A DNA stretch of 64,000 nt from Malaya genurostris. Its lineage: Eukaryota; Arthropoda; Insecta; Diptera; Culicidae. The position numbers and the translations under genes were made by a program. The notes beneath the pieces are model-generated. The model did no database searches. It was not told the origin of the DNA and saw only the letters and a program-made list of their open reading frames with translations. How positions within the stretch are numbered: position 1 is the stretch's first letter; each line of letters opens with the position of its first letter. This document shows positions 44,241-56,499 of the stretch, piece after piece. Location: positions 174,970,975 to 175,034,974 of the forward strand of contig NC_080572.1 of NCBI RefSeq assembly GCF_030247185.1. The letters are read 5' to 3'.

Positions 44241-44947
44241 TTAAAAAATTAATGTACAAAATAAACAAATTTTCATGCAATTAGTAGTGTAATGATGGCT
44301 TCCTCATATTATTTATTATCTCATATATACTACAAAGGAATTCATCAAACACAATAAATTAAAAATGCGCATTCACCAATTTTGAAAATATCTTCGTTAT
44401 AAGACCTTAAGAAATTTCATAAGAGTATAAGTTTGTGATAATCGATTCAATTATCTATGAGAGAATGAAGTGAATTCAGTTAGTTTAAGCATTAATTAAT
44501 ATAAACTGCAAATTAAAGAGCTATGAGCCATGAGCCCAATTCGAAAGGTTTTAAGTTTTTCACACCATCGTTTCAAACAGTGGTATGAAATTTCAATCAT
44601 TTACTACTTTAAAATGCGTGCTTTGGAAAATTCCATGAGCGTTGACAAATGCACGCTTCACAACACCAGGCGCATATGAAAACCCTTGTCATGAGTCATA
44701 CTTTTCGTCATAAGTATTGAAATAAATGCCCACGAATTTTTCAACGGATTTGGATAATTGGATATTGTTTGCCGCTCTTTCAAAGGTCCAGAACATTGAA
44801 AAAATTCAATTGTTTAAAAAAAAATGCATGAAATCGATAGGAATTTTTTTACGAAAATTGTATACATCTAAATGTTCAAACAGAACCCATTTATCAGTAA
44901 TTGAACACAAAATAAAAACAGTAATTTTTTTCTGAGCGATTTTACCC
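44241..44947. other. No gene recognised
   Basis: AT-rich; a 69-codon plus frame and an 88-codon minus frame near 44726-45072 have no known domain. Confidence 0.35.
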
Positions 44948-45600
44948 ATATCGAAGATGGCGACTTCCGGTAAATCGATATTCGTAACAAAACATCGCAA
45001 TATGGTTATTTTCGGAACGTGTTTAGAAAGTAGGTGTCGGAAAACGATGGATGAAGTTGTTTCAAAATCCAAGATGACAACTTCCGGTTGATCGATAATT
45101 CACGAAACCAATAACAAAATTGATATTTTCGAAATGGATTTGATGAATAGTTGCTGGTAAACGATGTTTGAGGATTATGAATTGCCGTTCGAATAATTTA
45201 CAATACCAATATTTTTTGAATGAGCTTGAGGAGTCAACTCTAAAAAGGATGTTTGAAGTTATTTCAAATCACCGTCGGCGACTTCCGATTTATCAGTTTT
45301 ATTTGGACATCCTCGTAATACAAAATAAACTAATGAAAAGAGAAAAAGATATTTTATTTATTTTTATTTATCCATTCATAAGCTTTTTTTACGTTGGAAA
45401 TGACGCTCATCAAATACCCATATTGTTGAGTTTTGTAACGGATATCCACATGTCGCCATTTTATATAATACAAAGACTTCAATCATCACTTTCTTACATG
45501 TACTCATAAAACCAAAAATGCCCATATTGTAATGGCTCGTAACGAACATCGTTGAACTGTATGTCATGGCGACTTCGAATTTGAAATGACTTCAAGTTTT
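44948..45600. repeat. Degenerate ~120-bp tandem repeat (GGCGACTTCC units)
   Basis: Units near 44950, 45069, 45262 and later share a GATGGCGACTTCCGGT start, an ATCGATATTCGTAACAAAA-like segment, ATTTTCGGAA, and GTxGGAAAACGATGGATGAA. The first two units are about 120 bp apart; later ones are too diverged for exact borders. Confidence 0.55.
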
Positions 45601-46261
45601 TGCTTCGAATCTGTCCCCACAATATACAACACGTGTGTTGTCAGAGCAAATGTTTCCATACTTTGCGAGCACCTCTTTTTACGAAATCCGACATCGGGTC
45701 CGAAATTGTAGCTACACCCTACAGTTTTAAAAGTTTCAAACCTTCATTAAAAACGACGATTTGAAATACGTAAAAAATCTTTGAAACTGATCCGACTTAT
45801 AAGCGTGGTTAGTTGTAGTAAGAAAATATGGAATGAAACTTGCAACAATTTTCAATTTACTGGTAATGCGAAAAGCATCGTTACACATTCATAAACCACG
45901 TTGGGAGGGGGGTTTTGTTCAAAGTCCACGTAGTCTTATAATTTATTTATTTACCAATCCAGTCAGATTTATTTTTTTGTGGTATGACATGAAACCATCA
46001 GCTCAGCGAAAAACAGATTCGGGAAATTAAATGATTGGAAAGTTAAATGATTATCGAAAGTAAAACATATTTTGTTTCCTATCGTTCACACTATAAAGAT
46101 GTTTGTATCGAATTTTGTATCCCCAACACAAATGATCTATTGTTCCGTTTGCTGTAAGTATTTCCAGGACTAAATAGAACCAGAATAGTAATAGGTGATG
46201 TAAACCAACAAAACGCGCTTTTCACAATTTTATCGTATCTCTCTGCACAATTTTATCGAAG
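45601..46261. other. No gene recognised
   Basis: AT-rich; nothing identified. Confidence 0.35.
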
Positions 46262-46265
46262 TTAA

Positions 46266-47159
46266 GGGAGGGGTGGGGTCTAAACGATGAAAAAATCATC
46301 ATTTTTGCGAATTTTTTTCAGAATTTTCGTTCAACAAAATAAATTCAAATAATTCGCCTGATAAAAGCATCATTCGAAGAACATTTTGTATTTTTATCGT
46401 GGAAAATTATTGAGAAATAAGTCGGTGAAGAGGTATCTTTGATAACGCTTCTTAAAAATCATGATTTGCGATGTCCACTGTATCTCAGCGCAGACTAATC
46501 AGAAGTGAACAAATCAAAGCAGCATAGTTAGAGTAGAAGTTTTTCTAGACCCCAACATTTCTGTTTGATTTTTTAAATTTTTTTTTCAATTTTTGGTGGT
46601 TGTTCAAAGTGAAAACTACGATTTTTCACGAAAAAATCCACCATTTTGTAGCTGCAAAACCTTTCCAATGTAACAAACAACGAAAAGGAAAACGTTGGGG
46701 TCTGGTTTTTTATATGTAGAAAGCGTGTGCAAAATTTTAAACAAATTGGTGCAGTAGTTTTTGAATGACGATGGACACGAACTTTCAAAACCTGCCTTAG
46801 AGAAAATCGCGTTTAAAGTTTTTTGTTCATAAAATAAATGGAAACAATTTATTACTCAAGGGAGCTCGTAGGGTCTAACATTTTCAAAAAATCGTATTTT
46901 GTCTTTTATTATTTGTTATAATGAAACATTTCAAGAATGTTTTGTCAAGTTTTTAAGTCAATCGAATCAGAAATCTTGTGCCTGTGCGCTGAGCTCTTAT
47001 TTCTTCGCAGTATGAGATAAGCAAATATAATAATAACTTGCTGAGTTTTGTTCCGATAGGCTTGAAAATTTCACAGAATATTCTAGAAATGTTTTACTAT
47101 AAGAAAATACAAAGAAAAAAATAAATGATTTTTCAAAAGTGTTAGACCCTACCTGCCCC
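46266..47159. mobile_element. TTAA-type TIR element, copy 2 (intact)
   Basis: Flanked by TTAA on both sides (46262-46265, 47160-47163). Ends GGGAGGGGTGGGGTCTAAAC and, inverted, GGGGCAGGTAGGGTCTAACA. Closely similar along its length to copy 1 at 1202-3220 without that copy's 1.16-kb insertion. It has an internal GTAGGGTCTAACATTTTC that echoes the terminal sequence. No transposase. Confidence 0.75.
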
Positions 47160-47163
47160 TTAA

Positions 47164-47550
47164 GCTGGTTTGGAAACTACTATTGGTTCATTAAGCAGGT
47201 TTGAATTTCAAATAGCTGTCTCTTACAGTTCCGATTATATATTGGTATTAGTGACGTAAATGTCAAAACTCATTACCGCTCATTTTTTTCGAATATGGAT
47301 TAACCGATATCAATAATTTTATACTCGCTCAATACTAAAATTGGACACTTCAAGTTTTGGAGATAAAATCGTACAAGTGTCGTAATCAACCAATTGACCA
47401 ATGATCTCGTTCGAATGTATTATTACTAATACGCTTGGTTTGAGCAATGTTACTGAATATGTGACATAAGCACTGACACTCAAATGAGTGTCAGAAGTAA
47501 TCTTAATAAAATACTATAAATGTTATACTGAGGCTGAGAAAGGTATTATT
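47164..47550. other. No gene recognised
   Basis: AT-rich DNA; an ACACTCAAATGAGTGTCA palindrome occurs near 47478. Confidence 0.35.
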
Positions 47551-47712
47551 CAGTTGTATGTTTGAGCCTTAACTTAAAAGGATTCTTGGTGTCAACAGGA
47601 TCATAGTACTAGCCATGCAATGATTCTGTGCGCTAAGAATCGGCTGAGAAGGCTGTTGAAACAGAACTGCCAAATTCCACGGAAGGAATGTGATACCGAG
47701 ACTTTGCTTTAC
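47551..47712 (+). mobile_element. SINE-1, 5'-truncated copy
   Basis: Begins in the B-box region (GTATGTTTGAGCC) and continues AAAGGATTCTTGGTGTCAAC, CATGCAATGATTCTGTGCG, GAATCGGCTGAGAAGG, CCAAATTCCACGGAAGGAAT, ending GAGACTTTGCTTTA. The A-box half is missing. Confidence 0.8.
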
Positions 47713-49884
47713 TTCGAGAGAATAAAGATTAATATTGAGCATTTTTTGAAAGGTCATAGTTTGTATGTCGCTATTTGTGTTCAAAACTAATTTCAAACAA
47801 TTTTTTTGTTATATTTCTATAGATTATCGCTCATATAAACTAATTCTATTAACTAACTCCAATATAAATCCGTAAATCTAGGTTATAATATGAACAAAAT
47901 CGCTTTCTATTTTCGAAATGTATATATAAATTTTCAGTTTGATTTTACCGTCGAATTTCAAGCACGTCATCAACACTACGAATACAAAGGGAATGAAAGG
48001 TGGTAGTCCATCTAGGGTATCATGAAAAATACTCAAATACATTTTGACCGATTTCTGAAGTACTGTAGCCATTAGATTAGCTGGGAAATGGAAAGAAAAA
48101 TATGTGAAGAATGTTAAAGATTTATCAATTTATCGAAGCGCCTGATTCTATGTTTTATCACGGAATGTAAAGCATACATCTAATACATTTTGGACATCAT
48201 CGATATTTTTCTCTTCCAGAAATATGAGCATGAATCAAGTAAATCGTTTGCTTTTTACCAAGGATCACATGCTTGTTCCTCTTCCATCGATAAGTTCCAA
48301 GTACTCCACAAATTTAAATATTGCTGTGCAAATGCATTTGTAATATTATATTATAAACTGCCTTGCAAAAGTTTTTACTCACTTGAGAAAATCGTTTAGT
48401 TTTCTTATTGTTAATTAATCATCATTCTACATTTTTATGTACGTATTTGTACGGCAAAACATTTATGAATGCTTTCTGAATTAGTTCTTTGAATTATCAT
48501 TTTTTTATTGTATCGAAATATTATAATGTGAACATTATGACAAGTAATACTATTTAAGTGCAACAGTTATTTTTTATCTCAGATTCGATGCATCAACACT
48601 TTGAAATATGCTACAATGACTTCGAAGCCCACCTGCCTTAAGTTTTGAAAATGGCAAGAGCAAAGCAAATATTGAAAGAAAACCGAGCTCAGATAGTGAT
48701 TTTGAATAAAACCAATAAGTAACGCAACAAAAAATATCCCAAATAGTTGATATGTTTGCACTCATTTCATAAATGGTAGTCTTAAATTTGTAACAACTGT
48801 CTGAGGATGTCGATTCAAAATTCTTTCTATGTGATGGATTTTTAATATTTCTTCGTTTTTACACTTTTCACTAAGGCCCCAATGCATTCAATGATCCATT
48901 CCAAAATTTCTAAGACTCAAATATTTTTAACATTGTAAACAAAAAAGTTCTAAGAAGCTTGCATTCATCACTAGTGCAAAATAATCCAAAATATAGAAAA
49001 ATCTGTGAAAACACTGTTATTTTGGAGATGTTGTAGTAAATAATAAAGTTATTGATCATAAAAAATTAAGTAATATAAAAATCAATCGGTTGGTAAGCAA
49101 TAATGCAATAACTAAAAATATTTTTTCTAATAACTGTAGCTATTACCCAATGTAGTTTCTTGGTACATAGAAATACATATGTCATCGCTTTGAACATAAA
49201 GAAACATGTCAAGAAAATATTTAAAAGTTCCGACCAAGCTTGAATTTGTGAAAGGGAGTATGATCAAAATTACTACTTGATACTTGCAATTGGAAAATCT
49301 TTCAATCTGTTTCTTTGTTGGAAGATTTATCTTTACAATCATTATAAACATCAAAAATCAAAATTACAACCGTTGAGATATCGTTAGTCAAAGAGAGTTT
49401 ATTTACTTGTTATGATAACTTTGAAATAACTACTCTATTTAGCATTATCCATAACAGATTTTATTCTAAAGGAATGTACCTTTCTAAAGATAATAATACT
49501 TCCAATACCGGTCACAAATAAGCTAAGATACAGCTAGTCGACACGTTTTCACTTTTGTCATCCCCTTAGTTTCGTATCGTAAAAACATTTCTCGTTATAC
49601 GCTTTGACGCTTTGTTGAAAACGTAGCACATCCCTACACATGCGAGTTGTTTATAGCGAGAAAAAGAAAAAAGAAAACAAAATTTTTAACAAAACTCGCA
49701 CGAAATCTCGCGAAAGAAACGCTTTCTAACTGATATTTTTCGCCAAATGCATAGTAAAATATATTATCTACAATCGTATGTTTTTGATTTTTCGTGAATC
49801 GGGTTAATATTGAAGAAATTTGCAATTTAGGGTGGATTTTCGGCGAAAAAGCAAGAGGAAGCATTGAATTGTCTCGCTTCGACC
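47713..49884. other. No gene recognised
   Basis: Over 2 kb of AT-rich DNA with only short, unconvincing frames and no repeat recognised elsewhere in the window. Confidence 0.4.
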
Positions 49885-50023
49885 TGACCACGGCGAAGCG
49901 CTACCTTAAGGTCATTTCGCCTTTTTGGGCTAGAAAATATGTCTGACCCTATGTGCAGGGTTGGGGATCGAACCAAGGTGGGCTGCGTGAAAGGCATCGA
50001 CTATCCCATCACGCTATCGGGTC
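49885..50023 (-). mobile_element. SINE-2 (tRNA-derived), best-preserved head
   Basis: Minus strand starts GACCCGATAGCGTGATGGGA (A-box TAGCGTGATGG), then GGCTGCGTG complement and CTTGGTTCGATCCCCAACC (B-box GGTTCGATCCC), CTGCACATAGGGTCAGAC, and CCTTAAGGTAGCGC. The A- and B-box spacing is tRNA-like. The 3' tail with TATAATTGAAAC is replaced by AGCGCTTCGCCGTGG, also seen at 31893. Confidence 0.8.
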
Positions 50024-50439
50024 TATTTGCTATTTTTGCAAAAACTTTATTTTTTTTTATGACGTTTCTAAAAAATGGTGAAAAATCCCTTGCCGATCTA
50101 AGATTATTTATTATCATTCGAGCTCGGATTAAAATTATACTGAAAACGATGATATAATCCGTTTTTCGATATTTTCAATATTTCCGCATTCGTGGATATT
50201 TTACCAAGTACCATTCAACTCAGTTCGTCGAGTACGAAAAATATATGTATGTGTGTGTATGTAACAAAAATATGCACTCGATTTTCTCGGAGATGGCTGG
50301 ACTGATTTACACAACTTTAGATTCAAATGAAAGGTCTCTTGGTCTCATAGATTGCTATTGAAGTTTACTCGGATCGAACATCAGATTCAAGAGTAACGAA
50401 GTAAATTGTACAGAAAAAAAATAAAAACACCCTTTTCAA
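50024..50439 (+). repeat. CACCTAGTGG-family fragment in otherwise unrecognised DNA
   Basis: 50210-50400 holds family phrases (CAGTTCGTCGAGTACGAAA, a GTATGTGTGTGTATGTAAC run, CTCGGAGATGGCTGGACTGA). The rest is not recognised. Confidence 0.4.
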
Positions 50440-50920
50440 TCCACCTAGTGGTGCGATAATGGCTTTATCTTGCCATTTAAATAGACTCATTGAAACATTT
50501 GAGAGATTCTATCCTGGGTCATTAGTATTGTGAGCTTATCAAATAACCCAAAAGTAGGTTTCAAACGAATCTAGTTCTTTCAAACATGACTCTTTCATTT
50601 AGTAGAAATTTTGTTACATTGTAAAACATTGCGATTTGACGATTACGTCCTTATATCGTTACATCTCCAGAACCAGAAGTGACAGTCATTTGATATTTGA
50701 ACTTGATCAATAGTCTAATAGTATCTTTCAAACGAACCTGTACTTGTTAATATCGGTTCAGCCATCTCAGAGAAGACTGCGTGGTAAAAAAAACTCGTTG
50801 AAAGGTACACGCACATATACACAAAGTCATTTTCCGATCTCGTCGAGCTGAGCACGAAATTCAGTTCAAAAGTCGGGGTTTCAAGCAATTATTACCTTTC
50901 TATAGAAAAGGGCAAAAAGT
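50440..50920 (+). repeat. CACCTAGTGG-family repeat, nearly full copy
   Basis: Starts TTCAATCCACCTAGTGGTGC, includes CCATTTAAATAGACTCATTG, TAGGTTTCAAACGAATC, ACATCTCCAGAACCAGAAGT, AGCCATCTCAGAGAAGACTG, a CACACACATATACAC-type run, GATCTCGTCGAGCTGAGC, and the 3' end ACCTTTCTATAGAAAAGGGC followed by A residues. It acts as the empty-site reference for the insertion at 3594-4506. Confidence 0.75.
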
Positions 50921-51500
50921 GCACTTGATTTTCTCAGAGACCGCTTAACCGATTTTCTTCAACTTAAATTGAAATTAAAGATATTACAGTCCCATAGTCT
51001 GCTATGAAATTGCATATGGATCCGACTTCCGGTTTCGGAGTTATGTGGTAAAATGTGAAAATGATCTTGAAAAGTGCACTCGATTTTCTCCGAGACCGCT
51101 CATCCGATTTACACAAAAGATATTACAATTTCCTAAAATCCTACCGAATTTCATACGGATATTACTTCCGGTACCGGAATTGCAGGCTGAAATGTTTATA
51201 CTTATTTTATATTCTGGAACGTGAAACCAAATACATTCAAATAACCATTTGATTCTCAATTAGACAGGTGTGGTTAGTTTGTGATAAAATATTTTTATTT
51301 TGAGTATACCGGATCACCGTTCCTGGTTCCGGAAGTACAGGAAAAGTGATCGTGTGCTCCATACCGGAAATCACTCAAATTTCTTAGAAACGGCTTAACC
51401 AATCTTCGCAACCTCGGATTCAAATGAAAAGTATTATGTTTCCATAAGTTAATGTAGAATTTTATCTAGATCTGACTTCCGGTTCCGGAAATACAGGGTA
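50921..51500 (+). repeat. Tandem modules related to the CACCTAGTGG family
   Basis: Three modules (near 50925, 51070 and 51370) each begin GTGCACTxGATTTTCTCxGAG or ACTCAAATTTCTTAGAAACG, include CCGCTTAACCGAT-like sequence, and end ACTTCCGGTxxCGGAA. Spacing is about 140-300 bp. Confidence 0.6.
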
Positions 51501-51533
51501 GTGTATATTAAATTATTATCATAAGGAGGGTAT

Positions 51534-52804
51534 CGAAAAGTAGTTAGCATCATTGATTATTGAATAAAAAAGCTAAAAAAAAACATATTTTGACTTCAGT
51601 TTTCGATACATTGTAGAAAAATTACATTTTTATGCATTTCACTGATTATATTAAAGAAAATCCTAGTTTCTGTGAAACGCTCGCACTTTGGACTTGACAT
51701 TCTTCATTAAATTATGCACAGTTACTTTTGTGACTTTCCTGGTGGCAGCTGTGCAGTTTTTTTTAACTCCTGCATGTTTTGGGACACTGTACCTTCCTTC
51801 CGAAAGTGCCGCTTGACAATTGCCCAATACATTTCAATTGGCCGAAGATCCGGGCAGTTCGGTGGGTTAATGTCCTTTTCCACGAATTGTACATTATTTT
51901 TTGACAACCACTGTAGAACGGAGTTGGCGTAGTTGACTGAAGCCAAATCCAGCCAGATGAGAGGAGAAGCCTTATGCTTTCTGTACAGTGGCAGCATTCT
52001 CTTCTTCAAACATTCTTCCTCGTACACCTTGGTGTTATCGACGACCGCAAACCACAGGTACAAATTGCTTCCCAGACCAACACCTTCTGACCAAACTTTT
52101 CCATCTCCACCGTGGTGTCAGCGTCGTCCAGGTCCTGGTACACCGATTTCGTATAATATTGCGGTCCGGGCAGCGCTCGGAAGTCTTCCTTGGCGTAGGT
52201 TTCGTCGTCGATCAGGATGCATCCGTCTTTATTCTGTAGAATCCGGTTATACAGTTTTCGCGCTCTTGTTTTGGCCTGAACTTGCTGTACCAGGGACTTT
52301 TTCGGCACCTTCTGTTTCTTGTACGTTTTCAGGGAGTTCCGAACTTTGATCCGTTGAATCATCCCGATGCTGGTGTTGAACTGCTTGGCCAAATCCCGCG
52401 TCGACGCCGATGGGTTTTTCCTGATGTACTCAACCACTTTTAAGTCCCGGCCGGGCTGGCTGGGACCCGTTTTTCTACCGGATCGGGGCAAATCCTTCAT
52501 GGAAAGGGTCTTACCGAACTTCTCGATAATAGTTTTGACACTGGTGTGGTGCACTTTCACCCGTTTTGCAATGTCGTTGTACGTGACACCACTTTCTGAG
52601 CACCAAGTGTGCAGAATTTTCTTTCGCGTTTCCGGATCAATTCGACTCATCATTGAAACGATAAACCGTACCGAAGCCAATCGACTGCGCAGCTGTTATT
52701 GACATGTAATCAAACATGTCACCGCAAAACACGCTGCAAAAAAATTAAGCCATTTTAGAGTAATAACTGTTTGAATGTTGCTAACTACTTATCGATACAC
52801 TCCT
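51534..52804 (-). mobile_element. ITmD37E-type transposon, nearly complete
   Basis: 1271 bp between TA duplications (51532-51533, 52805-52806). Inverted ends AGGAGGGTATCGAAAAGTAG and AGGAGTGTATCGATAAGTAG continue into TTAGCAxCATT, about 30 bp. It contains one transposase gene on the minus strand with a single clear lesion. Length, ends and the DD37E signature fit the mosquito ITmD37E family. It is the best-preserved DNA transposon in the window. Confidence 0.9.
51722..52653 (-). pseudogene. ITmD37E transposase with one deletion-frameshift
   Basis: Starts at ATG 52653 or 52650 (MMSRIDPETRKK). Residues about 5-110 hold two helix-turn-helix units (TYNDIAKRVKVHHTSVKTII and STRDLAKQFNTSIGMIQRI) that bind the inverted ends. 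The first catalytic block is CILIDDETYAKEDF (near 52215). At about 52045, after CTCGLRSS, a small deletion shifts the frame; the second frame continues VDNTKVYEEECLKKRMLPLY, LIWLDLASVNYA with the second aspartate, and PNCPDLRPIEMYW with the catalytic glutamate. Exactly 37 residues separate that D and E. The conserved proline and cysteine-histidine of the usual FWPDLASCHY are changed to L and VN, so even without the shift activity would be doubtful. It stops at TAA 51722. Confidence 0.85.
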
Positions 52805-52806
52805 TA

Positions 52807-53154
52807 TAGAGCGATAATGTAAATTTCTGCAATCGAAAAAAAAATTGATGCAAAAAGTCTTAGAATTTCATGAAACGTCGAGATTTAGTGTCATTTCGGA
52901 AAAACAATTTTTTTTTTGAAAAAATCGACTTTCTGGAACTTATAAAAAAAAGTCCCAGAAAGTCGATTTAAAAAAAAATGGTGATATTGATTTTTCAAGA
53001 TCGAAAATTTTCAAACCATAACCGCCGGGCAGCACCCCTTACCCATATCCGATTTAGCTCAAATTTTGCATAAGCCTTTTTTCGAAGTCCTTAATCTTTT
53101 GAGCACTAGCTCTTTACGATATGAGAGGTGATCCCAAAATGTTGGCACCGTTAT
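52807..53154. repeat. Hairpin at 52922-52969 in unrecognised DNA
   Basis: AAATCGACTTTCTGGAACT and AGTCCCAGAAAGTCGATTT form a 19-bp stem with one mismatch around a 10-nt TATAAAAAAA loop. The rest of the interval has no recognised gene or repeat. Confidence 0.65.
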
Positions 53155-53620
53155 ATACCTATATATTAGAGCGGTAAAAAACACCGTGTTTTGTCGGTTA
53201 CGTCACTTATACCATCATATCTCCGGAACAAAAAGTCACAACCATTTGATCTTCGAACTTGATCAATGGCCTAACAATAGCTTTCAAACGGGTTCAAAGG
53301 TTTGATAAAATCAAACCATCTTCGAGAAACTTACGCGGTAAAAAAACAACGCGTTTTGTCGGTTACGTCACTTATATCATCATATCTCTGGAACCTGAAG
53401 TCACAGTCATTTGATCTTTGAACTTGATGGCCCAACAGTAGTTTTCAAACGAGTCTAAGTTTGTGAAAATTGGTTCAGTCATCTGAGAAAATTGAGCGGA
53501 GAAAATATTTTCGAAAAATGCACACACACATATGCACACTCAAACATTTTCAGATCTCGTCGAGCTGAGTCGATTGGTATCATTCTCAATAAAAGAAACC
53601 ATTCCAATAACCTCATTTTC
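53155..53620 (+). repeat. CACCTAGTGG-family repeat with internal tandem duplication
   Basis: A module of about 185 bp is present twice in succession: CGTGTTTTGTCGGTTACGTC, ATCATATCTCCGGAAC, TTTGATCTTCGAACTTGATC, AACAATAGCTTTCAAACGGG, GCCATCT-like. The second starts near 53345. It then continues into the CACACACATATGCACAC run and GATCTCGTCGAGCTGAGTCG. The 3' hairpin is absent. Confidence 0.7.
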
Positions 53621-54189
53621 AATATTTTATTGTCTCATTCGTAAATGACCGACACCAGAACAAACGAAGAGAGACGAAGCATTTTCGTTTTATCATTGAA
53701 GAAATGAGTCGAGTATAATTGCCAACGTCACTCTTTCCTCTATGACAATACGAAACCAATCTAACGTCTGCAGGGAACATCAGCAGAATTTCAATTCTCA
53801 TTCTTTCATTGATGTATTAAAATCCGTTACGCTTGGCTATAAAGAGTGACTGAAATATGACAAATCGAAGTAATTATACCCCCGAATCTCTTTGGAAACC
53901 AAAACTACTAAAAATTCGAACACCAACAGATAAAAGTCATTGTGAAACCTTTTTCTGCCAATTTAGATTCTCAAAGCATCGGTTGAATACCGACACTGCA
54001 CATTATGCCTTTTTTCACTGAAAACCGAAAATGACTGAAAGGGCAAATGAAAGAAAGAACACATTTTTTAAACTACTGTTCTGCTTATGTCATTGACTGG
54101 ACATGGATTTCGTTCTCATAGTTTGCAAGCGAAGCTGAGAGCGACATTGATTTCTCGTCATTTTCTATGTTTAGTAATTGAAAATCACT
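53621..54189. other. No gene recognised
   Basis: AT-rich; nothing identified. Confidence 0.35.
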
Positions 54190-54400
54190 TTTATTAGCTC
54201 TGATTGGCATGTAACACTATGGGTCTCCGAGGCTCCGTTTGATAGTTGGGTTTTCCAACAATTCTAATGCTTTTCTATAGAGAAAGGCAAAAAACGAAGA
54301 ACTCCTATTCACCTGGGTCAAAACTGTTTAAATTGAAAAGCGTTTCTATTGTAAGCCCAATCAAACCTTTTAATTCTTATTTAACTAGGTGGATTAAAAA
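54190..54400. repeat. CACCTAGTGG-family 3' end next to an inverted 5' end
   Basis: 54205-54295 is the family 3' end (GGGTCTCCGAGGCTCCG, TTTTCCAACAATTCTAATGC, CTTTTCTATAGAGAAAGGCA). At 54377-54400 AACTAGGTGGATTAAAAATG is the family 5' end on the opposite strand. Two ends of differing polarity within 200 bp indicate rearrangement or two insertions. Confidence 0.6.
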
Positions 54401-54529
54401 TGTTTTTTTTCTCTCTTTGGTCTTTGTTTTTTTTTTGCATTTTTGTATAATAATTTTCTGTTCCGCATTTTCCCGCTTCAGCGGAAGTTCAGCGTCTCCA
54501 AAAAAAAAGTTGTAATTTGCGAACTATGT

Positions 54530-54596
54530 CCAATTTCAAGCCCCGACCTGGAAGGATTCTTAGTGTCAGTAGGATCCATAGTACTAGCCTTCATTA
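54530..54596 (+). mobile_element. SINE-1, central fragment
   Basis: TTTCAAGCCCCGACCTGGAAG through GATTCTTAGTGTCAGTAGGA to CCATAGTACTAGCC, matching only the middle ~65 bp of the family; both ends are missing. Confidence 0.75.
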
Positions 54597-56499
54597 TGTA
54601 GCCGAAAAACTTAGCTTTCTAATGGTACTATTTGTAAACTTTTAAACAATTATTTGGCAAGCTAGAATGTAAAATGCTAGTAGTCTACCCGTACCCTGTT
54701 CCACCATAGTTGAATTTCTACTATTTCGTTGATCAGTTTTTTCGTTGAATATTTGATTATCATACGTCTCAATTGTATTCAATATTCCCTAATGACTGTA
54801 CCAGTACCACAATAAGTCAATTACTTGCTGGAAAACTGGATCCGTCGGTTGCCACACGGTCACTAGGTTTATCGGCTATCCGAAGAAAGCTAATTGTGAT
54901 ATCAATCTCCCAGTGGTACCTTGAAAATATCCGCAGCGGGACAAATTATATACAAAGTTGCATGGCAGGATAAAGTAACTCTAATCACTCAGCAAATCAT
55001 TACTCATTGCACAGCCTGTAATAGTAGTGACACTGTATGAGCAAAAATGACATAAACGACTCGCTCGTACTTGCAATTAATTAATTGATATTGACTAAAC
55101 TAAACACTTACATCAACACTAACGCGCCAGTCTGCGGTGCCACCTAATTATTCATATTCATATTAATAACGTGACGAGGAGCGTTCGATGAGATTAGACA
55201 GCGTTTCGATAGTTTTGTTTTTGAAATCGGCAACGGAATGAGTAATAAAATGATGCTATTTAGAGTGCGAAGATCACACATTACAATTTCAAATGATGGA
55301 CCTCGTACTGAACTCGACGTCATCTTTCGTACTTCTGAGGAGTTGCACGGGTGACAGCTAATGTTGTGTTTATTTTAGATGCCGTTTCTGTAGTCTGGAG
55401 TTCATTCAATGGTTTCTGGAAAAAGATATACTGACAGGGGTGGCAATTAATTAATTCAATAGTTAAGATAACGAACACCGGTTATAAGGAGGTGTCATCA
55501 TCCGTCGGGGTGAAGCTCCAGCTGCTCAGCGGAGGCGTGCGGACAGGCAACGAGAAACGTTGTGTCAATTTGTCTGGCAAGTATTCGATTGTAAACAGAT
55601 CTTTGCATAATTACCTGCATCCGTGAATGATCGATGAAAGACCCCAGCCGAGCAGGGCCACCTTTTTGCTTATTCGGATTCGGATTCGTAAACGCAGAGG
55701 GAGACACGCTCCGCACCAAATGTCAAATATTTGATTGTACTGTGTCAAACTGTTTGACATTCGTTCTTCGACGTCGATCACCGTACACGGCTCGGACCGG
55801 CTCGGGGAGCTTCATGGGGGACCTGCTCCGTTCTCGGAGGTCTCTCCGCCATTGTTGCTCGTTACGAATGGAACCACACGCATTCGTCGCATTGTTGGCT
55901 TGTTTCGTAGCCAGAATGCGTGTCAAAGCGGTGAATAGACCCGCGTCATTAAATTTATCTCTACACCAGAACAGCGTCGGTTAGTAGGTACCGTCGTAGA
56001 CGTTGGGGCAAAACTGCGTTCAAACATTGTTGCCTGTTCAGCAAACGCACAACACTGGAGCATTTTCCGATTTACATATGCTCGGTATTGATCGCCTACC
56101 TTTGACTGGGGAACGATTTGTAATGCAAATTAGGAACGGTTACAAATTATAGTGATTGTTCACCTTGCTTATATTTATGGTTCTGTTTTTCTCAATTTTT
56201 TTTATTAGAAGTTCGCAAGCATTTTTTTATGAGAAGTTTAACTAGCAAGGCTACAGGAACTAGATTAGCCGAATTTAGTGATATTAATTTTGATTAGGAT
56301 TGATTTTTTGCGTAGAAATGTGATTCCCTCGGGGAGCATCGATCCTATGAATGTTTAAATGTAAATACTCATTCGAAGACTTGCAGCTTGCATTGCTTTT
56401 TAAAGCAATCAAGAACGGCCATTCAAAAAGATGTCGATTCTTTGCGATTTCTTACATGAAGACCAGCGTAGAACAATGTTTATGAAAAAATATATTCAA
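54597..56499. other. Unrecognised; GC-richer island at 55490-56050
   Basis: 55490-56050 is clearly less AT-rich, apparently single-copy, and has overlapping 60-116-codon frames on both strands without any known domain. I see no splice pattern that makes a gene. Flanks are AT-rich. Confidence 0.35.

Noticed and set aside
55490..56050. Host exon in the GC-richer island
   Set aside because: Open frames on both strands are explained by composition; no domain or splice pattern supports one.
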